NCBI RefSeq assembly: GCF_000494755.1
Contig: NC_022657.1
Coordinates: forward strand, 1,375,501-1,439,500
Source of the DNA: Amorphoplanes friuliensis DSM 7358
GTDB lineage: Bacteria; Actinomycetota; Actinomycetes; Mycobacteriales; Micromonosporaceae
Reading direction: 5' to 3'
Length of the DNA stretch: 64,000 bases
Shown: positions 1-8,977 of the stretch, piece after piece
How the letters are laid out: the number at the start of each line of letters is the position of its first letter
How positions within the stretch are numbered: position 1 is the stretch's first letter
Translations under genes and position numbers: made by a program
Notes under the pieces: generated by a model
Told to the model about the DNA's origin: nothing
What the model saw: only the letters and a program-made list of their open reading frames with translations
Database searches by the model: none

Positions 1-610
1 CGGTGACCTTGACCCGTCCACCGGACACCTGGATCAGGGTGCGGCGGCCGGCCCAGCTCAGCTCGTACCCCCAGTCCTGGTCGTCGGGCGGCAGGCCGGC
101 GGCCCGGGTCGCGAGCATGGGCTCGACGGCCTCGGGCATGGTCTCCCAGCCCGGCTCGGAGGGGTCCATCCGGCGGACCATCCAGTCGTTGCCGCCCGTC
201 TGGAAGAAGACGTAGCGCCCGCTGGTGCGTTCACCGTGGAAAGTGACGCTGATCTCGTCGTCGCGCCACTTGTCGGTCTCGAAGGTGCCCCGATCGTGGA
301 TGGTCATCCGGCCGCCGCCGTACTCACCGGCCGGGATCTCGCCCGCGAAGTCCAGGTATTCGAGCGGGTGGTCCTCGGTGTGCTTGGCGAGGTGGTTGCG
401 GGCGCGATCGCGAGGCAGACCCCGCGGCACGGCGAACGAGACGAGCACGCCGTCACGCTCCAGCCGGACGTCCCAGTGCAGGCTGCGGGCGTGATGCTGC
501 TGGATGACGAACCTGTTCCCCGTGGTCGGGCGGGGCCGGGCACGCGGCACGGGTTCCGGCGTACGCCGGGCGTCCCGCCGCCGTCGGTACTCCTCCAGCT
601 GGTCGGTCAT
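1..610 (-). CDS. LigD-type 3'-phosphoesterase / ligase-like protein, partial at the left edge
   Basis: The first 203 codons are in the window; the 3' part lies beyond base 1. Residues 31-150 match the LigD phosphoesterase (PE) domain, which trims 3'-phosphates and ribonucleotides at DNA ends in bacterial NHEJ: FVIQQHH..LHWDVRLE places likely metal ligands at His39, His45 and Asp47, with HPLEY (His81, Tyr85) and GEYGGG further on. From about residue 164 a ligase-like region begins (MLAT...WGYELSWAGRR). In true ATP ligases motif I reads K-x-D-G; here the lysine position is Ser and the Asp is Ala, so adenylylation looks impossible. The start ATG is at 608-610, divergent from the AraC-type gene. 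The PE assignment is firm; the pseudo-ligase reading covers only the first ligase motif. Confidence 0.85.
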   Translation of the reverse strand, partial: MTDQLEEYRRRRDARRTPEPVPRARPRPTTGNRFVIQQHHARSLHWDVRLERDGVLVSFAVPRGLPRDRARNHLAKHTEDHPLEYLDFAGEIPAGEYGGGRMTIHDRGTFETDKWRDDEISVTFHGERTSGRYVFFQTGGNDWMVRRMDPSEPGWETMPEAVEPMLATRAAGLPPDDQDWGYELSWAGRRTLIQVSGGRVKVT

Positions 611-682
611 ACCACGATTGTCCGCCGGAGTTACACAGTTGTCATTCGCAGACCTGTCGTACCCCCGTGCCAGGGTCGAGGC

Positions 683-1348
683 ATGTACGTCGAATGGGCG
701 GCCGAGCTGCCGCACGTGATCGCCTGGCGCAGCACGGTGGCGCCGGGCACCCCGCCCACGCGCATCCTGCCCGACGGCTGCCTCGACGTGATCTGGCACG
801 ACGGCACGGTGTTCGTCGCCGGTCCCGACACCACGGCGCAGGTCTCCGGTGCGTCGGCGGGCAGCACGTTCTTCGCCCTGCGCTTCGCCGCCGGGACGGG
901 TCCGGGAGTGCTCGGCCTGCCCGCCGACGAGCTCACCGACCGGCAAGTCCCGCTCGACCAGATCTGCGCACCCGCCGAGGTCAGAGCCCTGTCCGAGGCC
1001 GATGACCCGCTCGCCGCCCTGGACCGCTTCACCCGGCGCCGCTGGCACGCGCCCGACAGCGTGATGGTCGCCGTTGCCGCTCAGGCGCGGGCCGGGCGAC
1101 CGGTCGGCGCGATCGCCGACCGGTCCGGCCTCAGCCCGCGCCAGCTGCAGCGTCGCTGCCGGACCGCTTTCGGGTACGGCCCGAAGTCGCTGGCCAAAAT
1201 TCTGCGGATGCAGCGAGCGGTGGGGCTGGCCCGGGCCGGACGACCGTTCGCCGAGGTGTCCACGACGGCCGGTTACGCCGACCAGGCGCATCTCTCCCGG
1301 GACGTGAAAGCGCTGGCAGGGGTGCCCCTCGGTGACCTTGTCAGCTGA
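683..1348 (+). CDS. AraC-family transcriptional regulator
   Basis: 221 residues. The N-terminal half (about 1-110, containing ILPDGCLDVIWHDG and FFALRF) resembles the sensor domain found in many actinobacterial AraC regulators (DUF6597 type). The C-terminal third (about 125-221) has the two helix-turn-helix units of the AraC family: IADRSGLSPRQLQRRCRTAFGYGPK, then FAEVSTTAGYADQAHLSRDVKALAGVPL. The same frame is open back to 236, but that part lies antisense to the LigD-type gene, so the ATG at 683 is taken as the start. It is divergent from the ligase-like gene with a 72-bp shared upstream region. The effector is unknown; targets may include itself or the FAD monooxygenase downstream. Confidence 0.85.
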   Translation: MYVEWAAELPHVIAWRSTVAPGTPPTRILPDGCLDVIWHDGTVFVAGPDTTAQVSGASAGSTFFALRFAAGTGPGVLGLPADELTDRQVPLDQICAPAEVRALSEADDPLAALDRFTRRRWHAPDSVMVAVAAQARAGRPVGAIADRSGLSPRQLQRRCRTAFGYGPKSLAKILRMQRAVGLARAGRPFAEVSTTAGYADQAHLSRDVKALAGVPLGDLVS

Positions 1349-1405
1349 CCAGCGCCGTGGCGGCGTCGCGGGGCTCCAGAGGGGAGCGACCCGAGCAGTG
1401 ACGAC

Positions 1406-1420
1406 TGTTCGTTTCGAACA
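1406..1420. promoter_or_regulatory. 15-bp perfect palindrome upstream of the FAD monooxygenase
   Basis: TGTTCG-TTT-CGAACA is a perfect inverted repeat with a 3-base centre. It sits 99 bases upstream of the monooxygenase start, in the only non-coding stretch between the AraC-type gene and that gene. It has the size of a dimeric repressor site, but no regulator can be assigned. The core resembles the GTTCG/CGAAC boxes at 5477-5523. Confidence 0.4.
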
Positions 1421-1519
1421 AATCGGACGCGGACATGATCGTGGGTTCCCCCTCCCGGTGGCGGCGGGTAGTGTCTTGGCTCCGACGCGTATCGAACACC
1501 CCTCGGAGGCGTTGCTGCG

Positions 1520-2629
1520 ATGACCTTGCGCATCCTCGTCGTGGGCGCCGGCATCAGCGGCCTCGCGGCGGCCCGAGGGCTTCGTGTCGCGGGTTTCCGG
1601 CCCGACGTGGTCGAGGAGCTGCCCGCCACGACTGTCCCCGGCGCCGGCATCTACCTCCCCGGCAACGCATCCAGGGCCCTGCGCCTGCTCGGCCTCGACG
1701 CGCCGCTCCGGCCGCTCGGCCACCTGATCTTCCGGCAGGTCTTCCAGGACTCCGACGGCGGCGAGCTGTTCGAGATGGACGTCGCCGGCCTCTGGGCGGG
1801 CGTGGGCGAGAGCCGTGCGCTGTCCCGCGGCGACCTCCAGCAGGTGCTGCTCACCGGCGTCGGGGGCGAGGTGCGCTACGACACGGTCGTCCGCGACCTC
1901 GAGCTCGTCGACGACGGCGTCAAGGTCGAGTTCGGCACCGGTGCCGTCGCCGAGTACGACCTGGTCATCGGGGCCGACGGCCGGCGTTCGACCATCCGGG
2001 ACAAGGCCGGGCTGGGCGGGCCCGCGGTCCCCACCGGCCAGATCGTCTACCGCAGTGTGGTCGCCGGTGGACCGCCGATCACCGACTGGACGGCCCTGCT
2101 CGGCCGCCGGTCCCAGTTCGTCGTGATGCCGATGGGCGGCCGGCGGCTCTACTGCCACGCCGACGAGACCGCCGGACCCGACACACCCAACCCGGCCGAC
2201 CCGCTCGCCCGCGTCCGCGAGCTCTTCGGAGAGTTCGGCGGGCCCGTCCCGGCCATCCTGGACGCGATGGAAAAAGTGCAGGTCGCCCGCACCGACGAGG
2301 TCGTGCCCGAGGGCTGGTCCAAGGGCCACGTCCTGCTGGTCGGTGATGCTGCCCACGCGACCGCACCGACGCTGGCGCAGGGCGCGGCAATGGCCCTCGA
2401 GGACGCTGTTGTGCTCGGCGAGGTGCTCAAGGCGAACCCCCACGACGTGCCGGCGGCGCTCAGTGCGTACGAGAAGAGGCGCCAGGGGCGCTGTGACCAG
2501 GTCCGCGAGCGGACCCGGGAGCGGGATCGGACCCGTGATGTGCCCCCGGCGTTGCGCGACCCTATGCTGCGGAGGCGGGGTCAGCGGATCTTTGCGGATC
2601 AGTACAGGGGACTGACCGAACCGTTCTGA
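1520..2629 (+). CDS. FAD-dependent monooxygenase
   Basis: 369 residues, the usual size of single-component flavin aromatic hydroxylases. Three family signatures are visible: the N-terminal dinucleotide fold VVGAGISGLAAARGL (residues 7-21), the DG motif DLVIGADGRRSTIR (about 148-161) and the GD motif LLVGDAAHATAPTLAQGAAMALEDAV (about 272-297) that binds the FAD ribityl chain. Such enzymes use NAD(P)H and O2 to hydroxylate or epoxidise a small substrate in the cytoplasm. The substrate cannot be told from sequence. The gene stands alone, 171 bases after the AraC-type regulator. ATG start with a weak upstream GGAGG-like stretch. Confidence 0.85.
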   Translation: MTLRILVVGAGISGLAAARGLRVAGFRPDVVEELPATTVPGAGIYLPGNASRALRLLGLDAPLRPLGHLIFRQVFQDSDGGELFEMDVAGLWAGVGESRALSRGDLQQVLLTGVGGEVRYDTVVRDLELVDDGVKVEFGTGAVAEYDLVIGADGRRSTIRDKAGLGGPAVPTGQIVYRSVVAGGPPITDWTALLGRRSQFVVMPMGGRRLYCHADETAGPDTPNPADPLARVRELFGEFGGPVPAILDAMEKVQVARTDEVVPEGWSKGHVLLVGDAAHATAPTLAQGAAMALEDAVVLGEVLKANPHDVPAALSAYEKRRQGRCDQVRERTRERDRTRDVPPALRDPMLRRRGQRIFADQYRGLTEPF

Positions 2630-2752
2630 GACCAGGGTGCTCTTTGGTCACCCCGCGCCCGCCGGGGGTCGGCGGGGGACTATTCTGCCTGCGAGGTACG
2701 CCTTTCCACTCGGGTGTACGCAGTGGGACGAACGAGACACCGGAGGCTATCC

Positions 2753-4510
2753 GTGACGACCGTTGCGCCTAAGCCGATCGTGACCCGGCCCTGGCCGGTT
2801 CGGCAGCAGGTCAAGGGCTCGGCCCTCGCGCGGATCCTGCGGACGACGGACGCGAAGCAGATCGGGATCATGTACATGATCACCGCCTTCGTGTTCTACA
2901 TCCTGGGCGGCTTCATGGCCCTGCTCATGCGCACCGAGCTGGCGCGCCCGGGCATGCAGGTCCTGTCGCCCGAGCAGTACAACCAGCTGTTCACGATGCA
3001 CGGCACGATCATGCTGCTGTTCTTCGCGACGCCGATCGTGTTCGCCTTCGCGAACTTCCTGGTGCCGATCCAGATCGGCGCGCCCGACGTGTCGTTCCCG
3101 CGGCTCAACGCGTTCGCGTACTGGCTGTACCTGTTCGGCGGCACCATCACCATCAGCGGGTTCCTGACGCCGGGTGGCGCGGCTGACTTCGGCTGGTTCG
3201 CGTACACGCCGCTCAGCGACTCTCTGCACTCGCCGGGCGTCGGCGGCAACATGTGGGTCGTCGGCCTGGCACTGTCCGGCCTCGGCACCATCCTCGGTGG
3301 CGTCAACATCATCACCACGGTGATCACGCTGCGCGCCCCGGGCATGACGATGTTCCGGATGCCGATCCTGACCTGGAACATCCTGGTCACGATGCTCCTG
3401 GTCATCATGGTCTTCCCGTTCTTCGCGGCGGCGCTCTTCGCCCTGGCCGCGGACCGGGTGCTCGGCGCGCACGTCTTCGACGTGGACACCGGCGGGCCGA
3501 TGCTCTGGCAGCACCTCTTCTGGTTCTTCGGGCACCCCGAGGTCTACATCGTCGCGCTGCCGTTCTTCGGCATCATCACCGAGGTCATCCCGGTCTTCAG
3601 CCGCAAGCCCGTCTTCGGCTACAAGGGCCTGGTCGGCGCGACCCTGCTGATCGCGGCGCTGTCGATGAGCGTGTGGGCGCACCACATGTTCGTCACCGGC
3701 CAGGTGCTGCTGCCGTTCTTCAGCTTCCTGAGCTTCCTCATCGCCGTACCGACAGGCATGAAGTTCTTCGTCTGGATCGGCACGATGTGGCGCGGCCAGA
3801 TCAGCTTCGAGACACCGATGCTGTTCGCCATCGGCTTCCTCATCACGTTCCTCTTCGGCGGCCTGTCCGGCGTGCTCCTCGCGGCCCCGCCGATCGACTT
3901 CCACGTCTCCGACTCGTACTTCGTCATCGCGCACTTCCACTACGTGCTCTTCGGCACGATCGTGTTCGCGGTGTTCTCGGGCATCTACTTCTGGTTCCCG
4001 AAGATGTTCGGAAGAATGCTGGACGACCGCCTCGGCAAGATCCACTTCTGGCTGACGTTCCTCGGCTTCCACGCCACGTTCCTGGTCCAGCACTGGCTGG
4101 GCGCGGAAGGCATGCCCCGCCGCTACGCGGACTACCTCCCCAGCGACGGCTTCACCTTCCTCAACACGTTCTCGACGATCGGCTCCTTCGTGCTCGGCGC
4201 GTCGACCCTGCCGTTCATCTACAACGTGTGGAAGTCCTACAAGGTCGGCCAGCTGGTCACCGTCGACGACCCCTGGGGCGCCGGCAACAGCCTCGAATGG
4301 GCAACCAGCTCCCCGCCGCCGCTCCGCAACTTCGACAAGATGCCGCGCATCCGCTCGGAACGCCCGGCCTTCGACGCGAAGTTCCCCGAACTGGCCGCCG
4401 GCGCCCAATCCGTCGCCGGCCCGCCGGAAGGCGGCGCCCGCCCCCTGACCTCCGAGTCCGACGGCGGCGCGACCTACCAGGAAGACCTGAGCGACCGCAA
4501 CAAGCACTGA
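2753..4510 (+). CDS. ctaD: Cytochrome c oxidase subunit I (aa3 type)
   Basis: 585 residues. Catalytic subunit of the proton-pumping aa3 terminal oxidase in the cell membrane. The expected ligands are all present: His83 (TMHGT) and His395 for haem a, His393 (HFHYV) for haem a3, and CuB ligands His261 (the HPEVY motif with the cross-linked Tyr265), His309 and His310. About a dozen hydrophobic helices cover residues 40-500, with a hydrophilic C-terminal tail typical of actinobacteria. The GTG at 2753 is preceded by GGAGG at 2742-2746; an upstream in-frame GTG at 2714 lacks such a site. No ctaC or ctaE lies next to it, as is common for ctaD in actinobacteria. A strong hairpin follows. Confidence 0.97.
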   Translation: MTTVAPKPIVTRPWPVRQQVKGSALARILRTTDAKQIGIMYMITAFVFYILGGFMALLMRTELARPGMQVLSPEQYNQLFTMHGTIMLLFFATPIVFAFANFLVPIQIGAPDVSFPRLNAFAYWLYLFGGTITISGFLTPGGAADFGWFAYTPLSDSLHSPGVGGNMWVVGLALSGLGTILGGVNIITTVITLRAPGMTMFRMPILTWNILVTMLLVIMVFPFFAAALFALAADRVLGAHVFDVDTGGPMLWQHLFWFFGHPEVYIVALPFFGIITEVIPVFSRKPVFGYKGLVGATLLIAALSMSVWAHHMFVTGQVLLPFFSFLSFLIAVPTGMKFFVWIGTMWRGQISFETPMLFAIGFLITFLFGGLSGVLLAAPPIDFHVSDSYFVIAHFHYVLFGTIVFAVFSGIYFWFPKMFGRMLDDRLGKIHFWLTFLGFHATFLVQHWLGAEGMPRRYADYLPSDGFTFLNTFSTIGSFVLGASTLPFIYNVWKSYKVGQLVTVDDPWGAGNSLEWATSSPPPLRNFDKMPRIRSERPAFDAKFPELAAGAQSVAGPPEGGARPLTSESDGGATYQEDLSDRNKH

Positions 4511-4527
4511 CCTGAACCAGCAAAGCC

Positions 4528-4555
4528 GACCCGTCCCGGACGCCCGGGGCGGGTC
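4528..4555 (+). terminator. Hairpin terminator after ctaD
   Basis: A 12-bp stem (4528-4539 with 4544-4555, one G-T pair) and a 4-base loop, starting 18 bases after the ctaD stop and followed by a short pyrimidine-rich run. No long U-tract, as is usual in high-GC actinobacteria. Confidence 0.7.
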
Positions 4556-4713
4556 GCTTCGTTCCCAGCCTTTTGCAGCGGCCCGAAGCTTGTTCGACAG
4601 CTCGGCCGATGTGGCGCCGTAGCGGTCGGCTCCACCGATCCTGCCCGATCAGCCGGAGTGGGCTGACGTCAACTGCTGTAACGGCGACGGGTAGGCCCTG
4701 AACGCGGCAGTCT

Positions 4714-5457
4714 CTACGACGGTCCGCGATGGGTCAGCAGCCCGTCGATGATGACGCTGAGTTTCCAGTTGGCGTAGGCGTGGCCGTCGCGGCCGGCGGT
4801 GGTCATGGCCGGGCGCAGGGCATGGATGGTCGGATAGGTGTCGGCTGGTAGGCCGCCGTAGACGGCGTCGAGTTCAGACCCGGCGGCTTCGGACATAGCC
4901 CTCTCGGTGGCCCCGGCCGCACCCTCGGCAGCGATCAAGGCCCGCTGGTCGCGCAGCCTCGCGGCGAGCTCCAGGGCCGATGAGGTCACGAACTGGTCGA
5001 GCAGGTCTGCTGCCCACGGGCAGAGGTTGTCGTCGATGCCGCCGGCGCGGAGCAGGGTCATCGTCGCTTCGAGGATGCGCAGGGCGTGCGGTCCGGTCGG
5101 CACCCGGGCGATGGCGACGAGGGCGATGTCGTCATGACTCGCGAGGGTGGTGATGGCCCGGCTGATGAGCAGCTCCAGCCGGGCCCGCCAGTCGCCGTCG
5201 GCCGGGCCCGGCAGGTGGATTCCGGCCAGCGCAAGGTCGTAGACCTCGGCCATCAGCTCGTCCCGGTCGGCCACGTAGACGTAGAGCGATGCCGGGCCGG
5301 TGTCCAGCGCCTGGGCAACGCGGCGCATGGTCACCGCGGTGTAGCCAACCTCGTCAATCAGTTGTAGTGCGGCTGCTACGACGGCGTGGCGGCTCAACGG
5401 CGCTTTGGCAGGGCGCGTACGCGGGGTGTCTCGGACGCGGCCGGTGCTGTCAGTCAC
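4714..5457 (-). CDS. TetR-family transcriptional repressor
   Basis: 247 residues. The N-terminal helix-turn-helix (about residues 24-70: ALQLIDEVGYTAVTMRRVAQALDTGPASLYVYVADRDEL) is a clear TetR_N domain; the rest is a helical ligand-binding domain of the longer TetR type. The GTG start at 5457 lies 20 bases from the first of three palindromes at 5477-5523 that separate it from a divergent MFS efflux gene. This is the classic layout of a drug-responsive repressor controlling itself and an exporter. The inducing ligand is unknown. Confidence 0.88.
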   Translation of the reverse strand: MTDSTGRVRDTPRTRPAKAPLSRHAVVAAALQLIDEVGYTAVTMRRVAQALDTGPASLYVYVADRDELMAEVYDLALAGIHLPGPADGDWRARLELLISRAITTLASHDDIALVAIARVPTGPHALRILEATMTLLRAGGIDDNLCPWAADLLDQFVTSSALELAARLRDQRALIAAEGAAGATERAMSEAAGSELDAVYGGLPADTYPTIHALRPAMTTAGRDGHAYANWKLSVIIDGLLTHRGPS

Positions 5458-5476
5458 TGGATCAACTTAGCTGTTG

Positions 5477-5523
5477 ACGAACCCCGTTCGCAACGAACAT
5501 GGTTCGTGACGAACAACGTTCGT
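5477..5523. promoter_or_regulatory. Three tandem TetR-type operators
   Basis: Three 15-bp boxes of the form ACGAAC-N3-GTTCGT lie head to tail at 5477-5491, 5493-5507 and 5509-5523, an exact 16-bp period. Boxes two and three are perfect palindromes; box one has a single mismatch in its last base. They fill the gap between the TetR gene and the divergent MFS gene, and the last ends 12 bases before the MFS start, overlapping the region just upstream of its ribosome-binding site. The 16-bp step is about one and a half helical turns, so neighbouring dimers would sit on different faces. Confidence 0.75.
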
Positions 5524-5534
5524 TAGGAGATGTG

Positions 5535-6899
5535 ATGGAGAAGCGTTGGTGGGTGCTCGTGGTGGTGCTGACGGGCGGCGTAATGGATCTGCTCGACTCG
5601 ACCGTGATGACCGTCGCCGGTCCCTCCGTACGGGTTGGGCTCGGCGGGACAGAAGCCACTCTGCAGTGGCTGACAGCGGGCTACGTGCTCCCGTTCGGTG
5701 TCCTGCTCGTCATCGGCGGAAGGCTCGGTGACCGGTGGGGACGACGACGGCTCTTCCTCATCGGCGCGACCGGATTCACGCTCGCCTCCCTGGTCTGCGC
5801 GCTCGCCGTGTCGCCGACGATGCTCATCTCGGCACGGGTGGCGCAGGGAGCACTCGGCGCATTGATGATTCCGCAAGGCTTCGGCGTGCTGTCGACCGTG
5901 TTCACCGGTGTTCGGGAACGCGGCCGAGCCTTTTCGTTGTTCGGCCCGGTCAGCGCGCTGGCCGGGATCGGTGGTCCGATCCTCGCCGGCCTGCTGATCG
6001 CCTGGAACCTCGGCGGCCTCGACTGGCGCCTGATCTTCCTGATCAACGTGCCACTGGGGGCCTTCGCCATCCTCGGAGCGCTGGCCTGGATGCCGGCCGA
6101 TGACGGCGACCGCGCAGCACGTCTCGATCCGATCGGCGCGGTACTCGTCGCGGCGGGGTCCGCAGGGCTCGTACTGCCCCTGATCCAGGGCCGGGAAGCG
6201 GGCTGGCCGTGGTGGACCTTCGCCCTGCCGGCCATCGCAGTACTCGCGTTCGCCGCCCTCGCACGACGCCAGACGACCAGTCTCTTTCCGATCCTCGCTC
6301 CGGCTCTGCTGCGTAAGCGCCCCTTCGTCGCCGGGCTGTCCGTGGCAGTGCTGCTGTTCGCCGGAACCGGGGGGCTGATGCTCATCCTGTCGCTGTTCTT
6401 GCAGCTGGGCCTGCACTACTCGGCGCTGCACACGGGCTTGGCGCTCGCCCCCGTGGCCGTGGGTATCGCGGCCTCCTCGCTGCTCGTCCCAGCTCTGTTC
6501 TCGCGCCTCGGCCGCCGCCTCCTTCACATCGGACTCGGCGTGGAACTGATCGGCGTGCTCGGATTCGCCGTTGTGGCGGCCGTCGGCCCGACGGACCTGG
6601 CATTCGCCGCCGCCGGGCTGGTGAGCGGCCTCGGACTGGGGTTGCTCTTCGGCCCCCTGATCCAGAGCACCCTCGCCGTCGCCGCCCCCGGCGAGGTGGG
6701 CAGCGCCTCCGGAACCATCAACGCCGTCCAGCAGATCGCCACCGCCCTCGGCGTCGCCGTCCTGGGCACCGTTTTCCTCGCCGACGCCGCCCCGGCCCAC
6801 GCCCTGATCACCGGCGCGCTCATCGTGGCCGCCACTTGTGTGCTCTGCGCCGTCGTCGTCCTCGCCCTGCCCACCGCTGAAAGGAACGCAGCAGCATGA
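5535..6899 (+). CDS. MFS drug exporter, DHA2 (EmrB/QacA) type
   Basis: 454 residues, about 14 hydrophobic segments. The start of the protein (MEKRWWVLVVVLTGGVMDLLDSTVMTVAGPSV) carries the LDSTVxxVA-like motif D1 of DHA2 proton-coupled exporters, and GGRLGDRWGRRRLF (about 58-71) is the MFS loop 2-3 motif A. The ATG at 5535 follows TAGGAGA at 5524-5530. It is the promoter-proximal gene of a two-gene unit: its stop overlaps the next start by 4 bases. It is probably repressed by the divergent TetR protein. Substrate unknown; such pumps often expel antibiotics or dyes. Confidence 0.9.
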   Translation: MEKRWWVLVVVLTGGVMDLLDSTVMTVAGPSVRVGLGGTEATLQWLTAGYVLPFGVLLVIGGRLGDRWGRRRLFLIGATGFTLASLVCALAVSPTMLISARVAQGALGALMIPQGFGVLSTVFTGVRERGRAFSLFGPVSALAGIGGPILAGLLIAWNLGGLDWRLIFLINVPLGAFAILGALAWMPADDGDRAARLDPIGAVLVAAGSAGLVLPLIQGREAGWPWWTFALPAIAVLAFAALARRQTTSLFPILAPALLRKRPFVAGLSVAVLLFAGTGGLMLILSLFLQLGLHYSALHTGLALAPVAVGIAASSLLVPALFSRLGRRLLHIGLGVELIGVLGFAVVAAVGPTDLAFAAAGLVSGLGLGLLFGPLIQSTLAVAAPGEVGSASGTINAVQQIATALGVAVLGTVFLADAAPAHALITGALIVAATCVLCAVVVLALPTAERNAAA

Positions 6900-7522
6900 G
6901 CCTCAACATCGTGGTTCTAGGGGCCGCCGGCCGCACCGGACGCCTGATCGTCGCGGAGGCCCTGCACAGCGGCCACCAGGTCACCGCCGCCGTCCGTAGC
7001 CCCGCAAGTGTCCCGGCGGCCCCGGGTCTCCGGGTGGAACGTGCCGACGTCCGCGACGCGGACAACTTGCGCGCCGTGATCCAAGGTCACGACGCTGTCG
7101 TCTCCGCCATCGGCGCCTCCGGCCGCAAAGCCGACAACCTCTATTCCGACGGCGCCCGCGCCACGGTGTCGGCAATGCAGGCCACCGGGGTGAAGCGGCT
7201 GCTGGCCATCACCTCCGTCGGCGTCCGGCGCGACGACCCCCACCACGCCTGGTGGTACCGGGGTCTGATCCGCCCCATCGGCGCAGACCTGTACGCCGAC
7301 ATGACCCGCATGGAGCAGATCGTGCGTGACAGTGATCTCGACTGGACCTTCGTGCGACCCACCTACCTGCAGGACCGCGAACCCACCGGCGGCTACCGCG
7401 CCACCGACAACAGCACACCCCAGGGCGGCTGGCGCATCACACGCACCGACGTCGCGCGCTTCATCGTCGAGGAACTCGACGCGCACCGTTGGTCCCGCCA
7501 GGCACCCAGCCTCGCCGAATAA
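6896..7522 (+). CDS. NAD(P)-binding atypical short-chain dehydrogenase (NmrA/SDR-a type)
   Basis: 208 residues. The N-terminus IVVLGAAGRTGRLIVAEALHSGHQVTAAVRS is the GxxGxxG dinucleotide motif of atypical SDR proteins acting on NAD(P)H; LLAITSVGVRRDDP and DLDWTFVRPTYLQDRE are further hallmarks of the subgroup. The classical YxxxK pair is not evident, so it may be a sensor or reductase of NmrA/HSCARG type. It starts within the ATGA overlap at the end of the MFS gene and is therefore translationally coupled to it. Co-expression with an exporter suggests a role in modifying or sensing the same toxic compound; this is inference. Confidence 0.8.
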   Translation: MSLNIVVLGAAGRTGRLIVAEALHSGHQVTAAVRSPASVPAAPGLRVERADVRDADNLRAVIQGHDAVVSAIGASGRKADNLYSDGARATVSAMQATGVKRLLAITSVGVRRDDPHHAWWYRGLIRPIGADLYADMTRMEQIVRDSDLDWTFVRPTYLQDREPTGGYRATDNSTPQGGWRITRTDVARFIVEELDAHRWSRQAPSLAE

Positions 7523-7609
7523 CGACGCCGGCCAACACCGACGAGCAAACGCAGCGCATCGTCTGGCCCTGTGCGGCCCCGTGTGCGGGTGAAGCCCATC
7601 AAGGCAGGG

Positions 7610-8920
7610 CTAGACCCCCGCGTCGGCCGAGCTGGTCGGCCGGTCGGCGGCCGGCTGGGGTGGGGCGTCGGCGTCGGCGTCGACCGGCCCAGCCGGCATG
7701 CCGCCGGTCTGCTGCGGTGGGAGTTCGGGGTTCAACGGCGACGTTGCCACGTCGCGGCGGCGTTGGAGCTCTGCGGGCAGTGCCAGCGCCGCCACCACAA
7801 GGCCTACCCCGCCGACCGCGGCGAAGCCCCACGCCGGCGACCAGGTGTCCATCACAACGCCCGCCAGCGGAGCCCCCAGGGCCACCCCCACGGTGAGCGA
7901 CGAGTTGTGCAGGCCCATCGCCTCGCCGCGGGCCGAAGCCGGGGTCAGGCGGCTGACCGCGTCCGCCGTCGCTGTGATGGTGGGCGCGCAGAGGGCGCCC
8001 GCGGGCAGCAGCAGCAGGCCCAGGAGCCACCAATGGCCGCCCGCCAGGCCTACGGGAATGGTCAGCAAAGCCATGGGGGCGAGCAGGGTGAGAGGCGAGA
8101 GGCCTTGGCGGACCGTGCCGTAGGCAAAGCCGCCGACCAGCGAGTACGCCGCCCACATGCCGAGCACGGCCCCGGTCCATTCCACCTCGCCGGAGTTCTG
8201 GAGGACTGCGACCACGGCGACGTCCGTACCGCTCAGGACCAGGGTTGCGGCACTGCTGATGGCGAGGACGGCCACCAGGCGGGGGCGGAGCCAGGTGTTG
8301 CGGGGGACTCGGGAGGCCGCCGAGATCGGAGCCTCGTCCTTGCCGCGGATGGGGGGATTCAGCAGGTACAGGCCTACGCCGGAGATGAGGATGCCGGCGC
8401 CGACCGCCAGCATCGCCACGCGGGGGCCTGCGGTGGTGCAGACCAGGACGCCCAGGGCGGGGCCGGTCATGAAAGAAAGCTCAGTGGTGATCGAGTCGAG
8501 GGCGAAGGCCGGCAGGCGATGGCTCTCGGGGGCCAGGGCGGCGATCGACTGGCGGGCCACCGCGAAGGCCGGGAGGGTCAGGAAGCCGCCGACCAGGGCT
8601 GCGATGAGCAGCGCCCAGTACGGCATGGCCTGCGCCGACGTCCAGAAGGCGACCTCGGCGACCGTGGTCAGCACCAGCACCGGGCGCAGGCCCTTGCGGT
8701 CGGTGATGCGGCCCATCACCGGGGCACCCACGGAGCTGCCGACGGTGAAGGCGGCTCCGACGAGGCCGGCTGCGCCGTACCCGAGGTTGAGGTCCTGGGT
8801 GACGTGCAGGGTCAGGGTGACCGTGCCGGCGGTGATGGGGATGCGGGCGAGCGTCGCCACGACGAGCAGGGAGCGGATCCCGGGCAGGGCGAGGGTTTCC
8901 CGGTAAGGCGTGAGTGTCAT
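7610..8920 (-). CDS. MFS transporter
   Basis: 436 residues with about 12 membrane segments. GAPVMGRITDRKGLRPVLVLT (about residues 69-89) is the conserved MFS loop motif; the second half has a matching LTPASARGEAMGLHNSSLTVG segment seen in DHA1-like drug/sugar exporters. The C-terminal 45 residues are hydrophilic and rich in Pro, Ala and Asp. It is transcribed alone, convergent with the TetR-controlled unit and 57 bases downstream of pncA in the same direction. A polar substrate of NAD salvage is possible from context but nothing in the protein shows it. Confidence 0.87.
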   Translation of the reverse strand: MTLTPYRETLALPGIRSLLVVATLARIPITAGTVTLTLHVTQDLNLGYGAAGLVGAAFTVGSSVGAPVMGRITDRKGLRPVLVLTTVAEVAFWTSAQAMPYWALLIAALVGGFLTLPAFAVARQSIAALAPESHRLPAFALDSITTELSFMTGPALGVLVCTTAGPRVAMLAVGAGILISGVGLYLLNPPIRGKDEAPISAASRVPRNTWLRPRLVAVLAISSAATLVLSGTDVAVVAVLQNSGEVEWTGAVLGMWAAYSLVGGFAYGTVRQGLSPLTLLAPMALLTIPVGLAGGHWWLLGLLLLPAGALCAPTITATADAVSRLTPASARGEAMGLHNSSLTVGVALGAPLAGVVMDTWSPAWGFAAVGGVGLVVAALALPAELQRRRDVATSPLNPELPPQQTGGMPAGPVDADADAPPQPAADRPTSSADAGV

Positions 8921-8977
8921 TGCGGTCCTAACCTCCGGCGGACAGTCTGCGCCGGGGGTACGACAACCCCAAATCGG

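Noticed and set aside
2747-4507. 586-codon open frame antisense to ctaD
   Set aside because: It mirrors a highly conserved oxidase gene in high-GC DNA; the product is a run of Glu, Asp, Arg and His with no domain.
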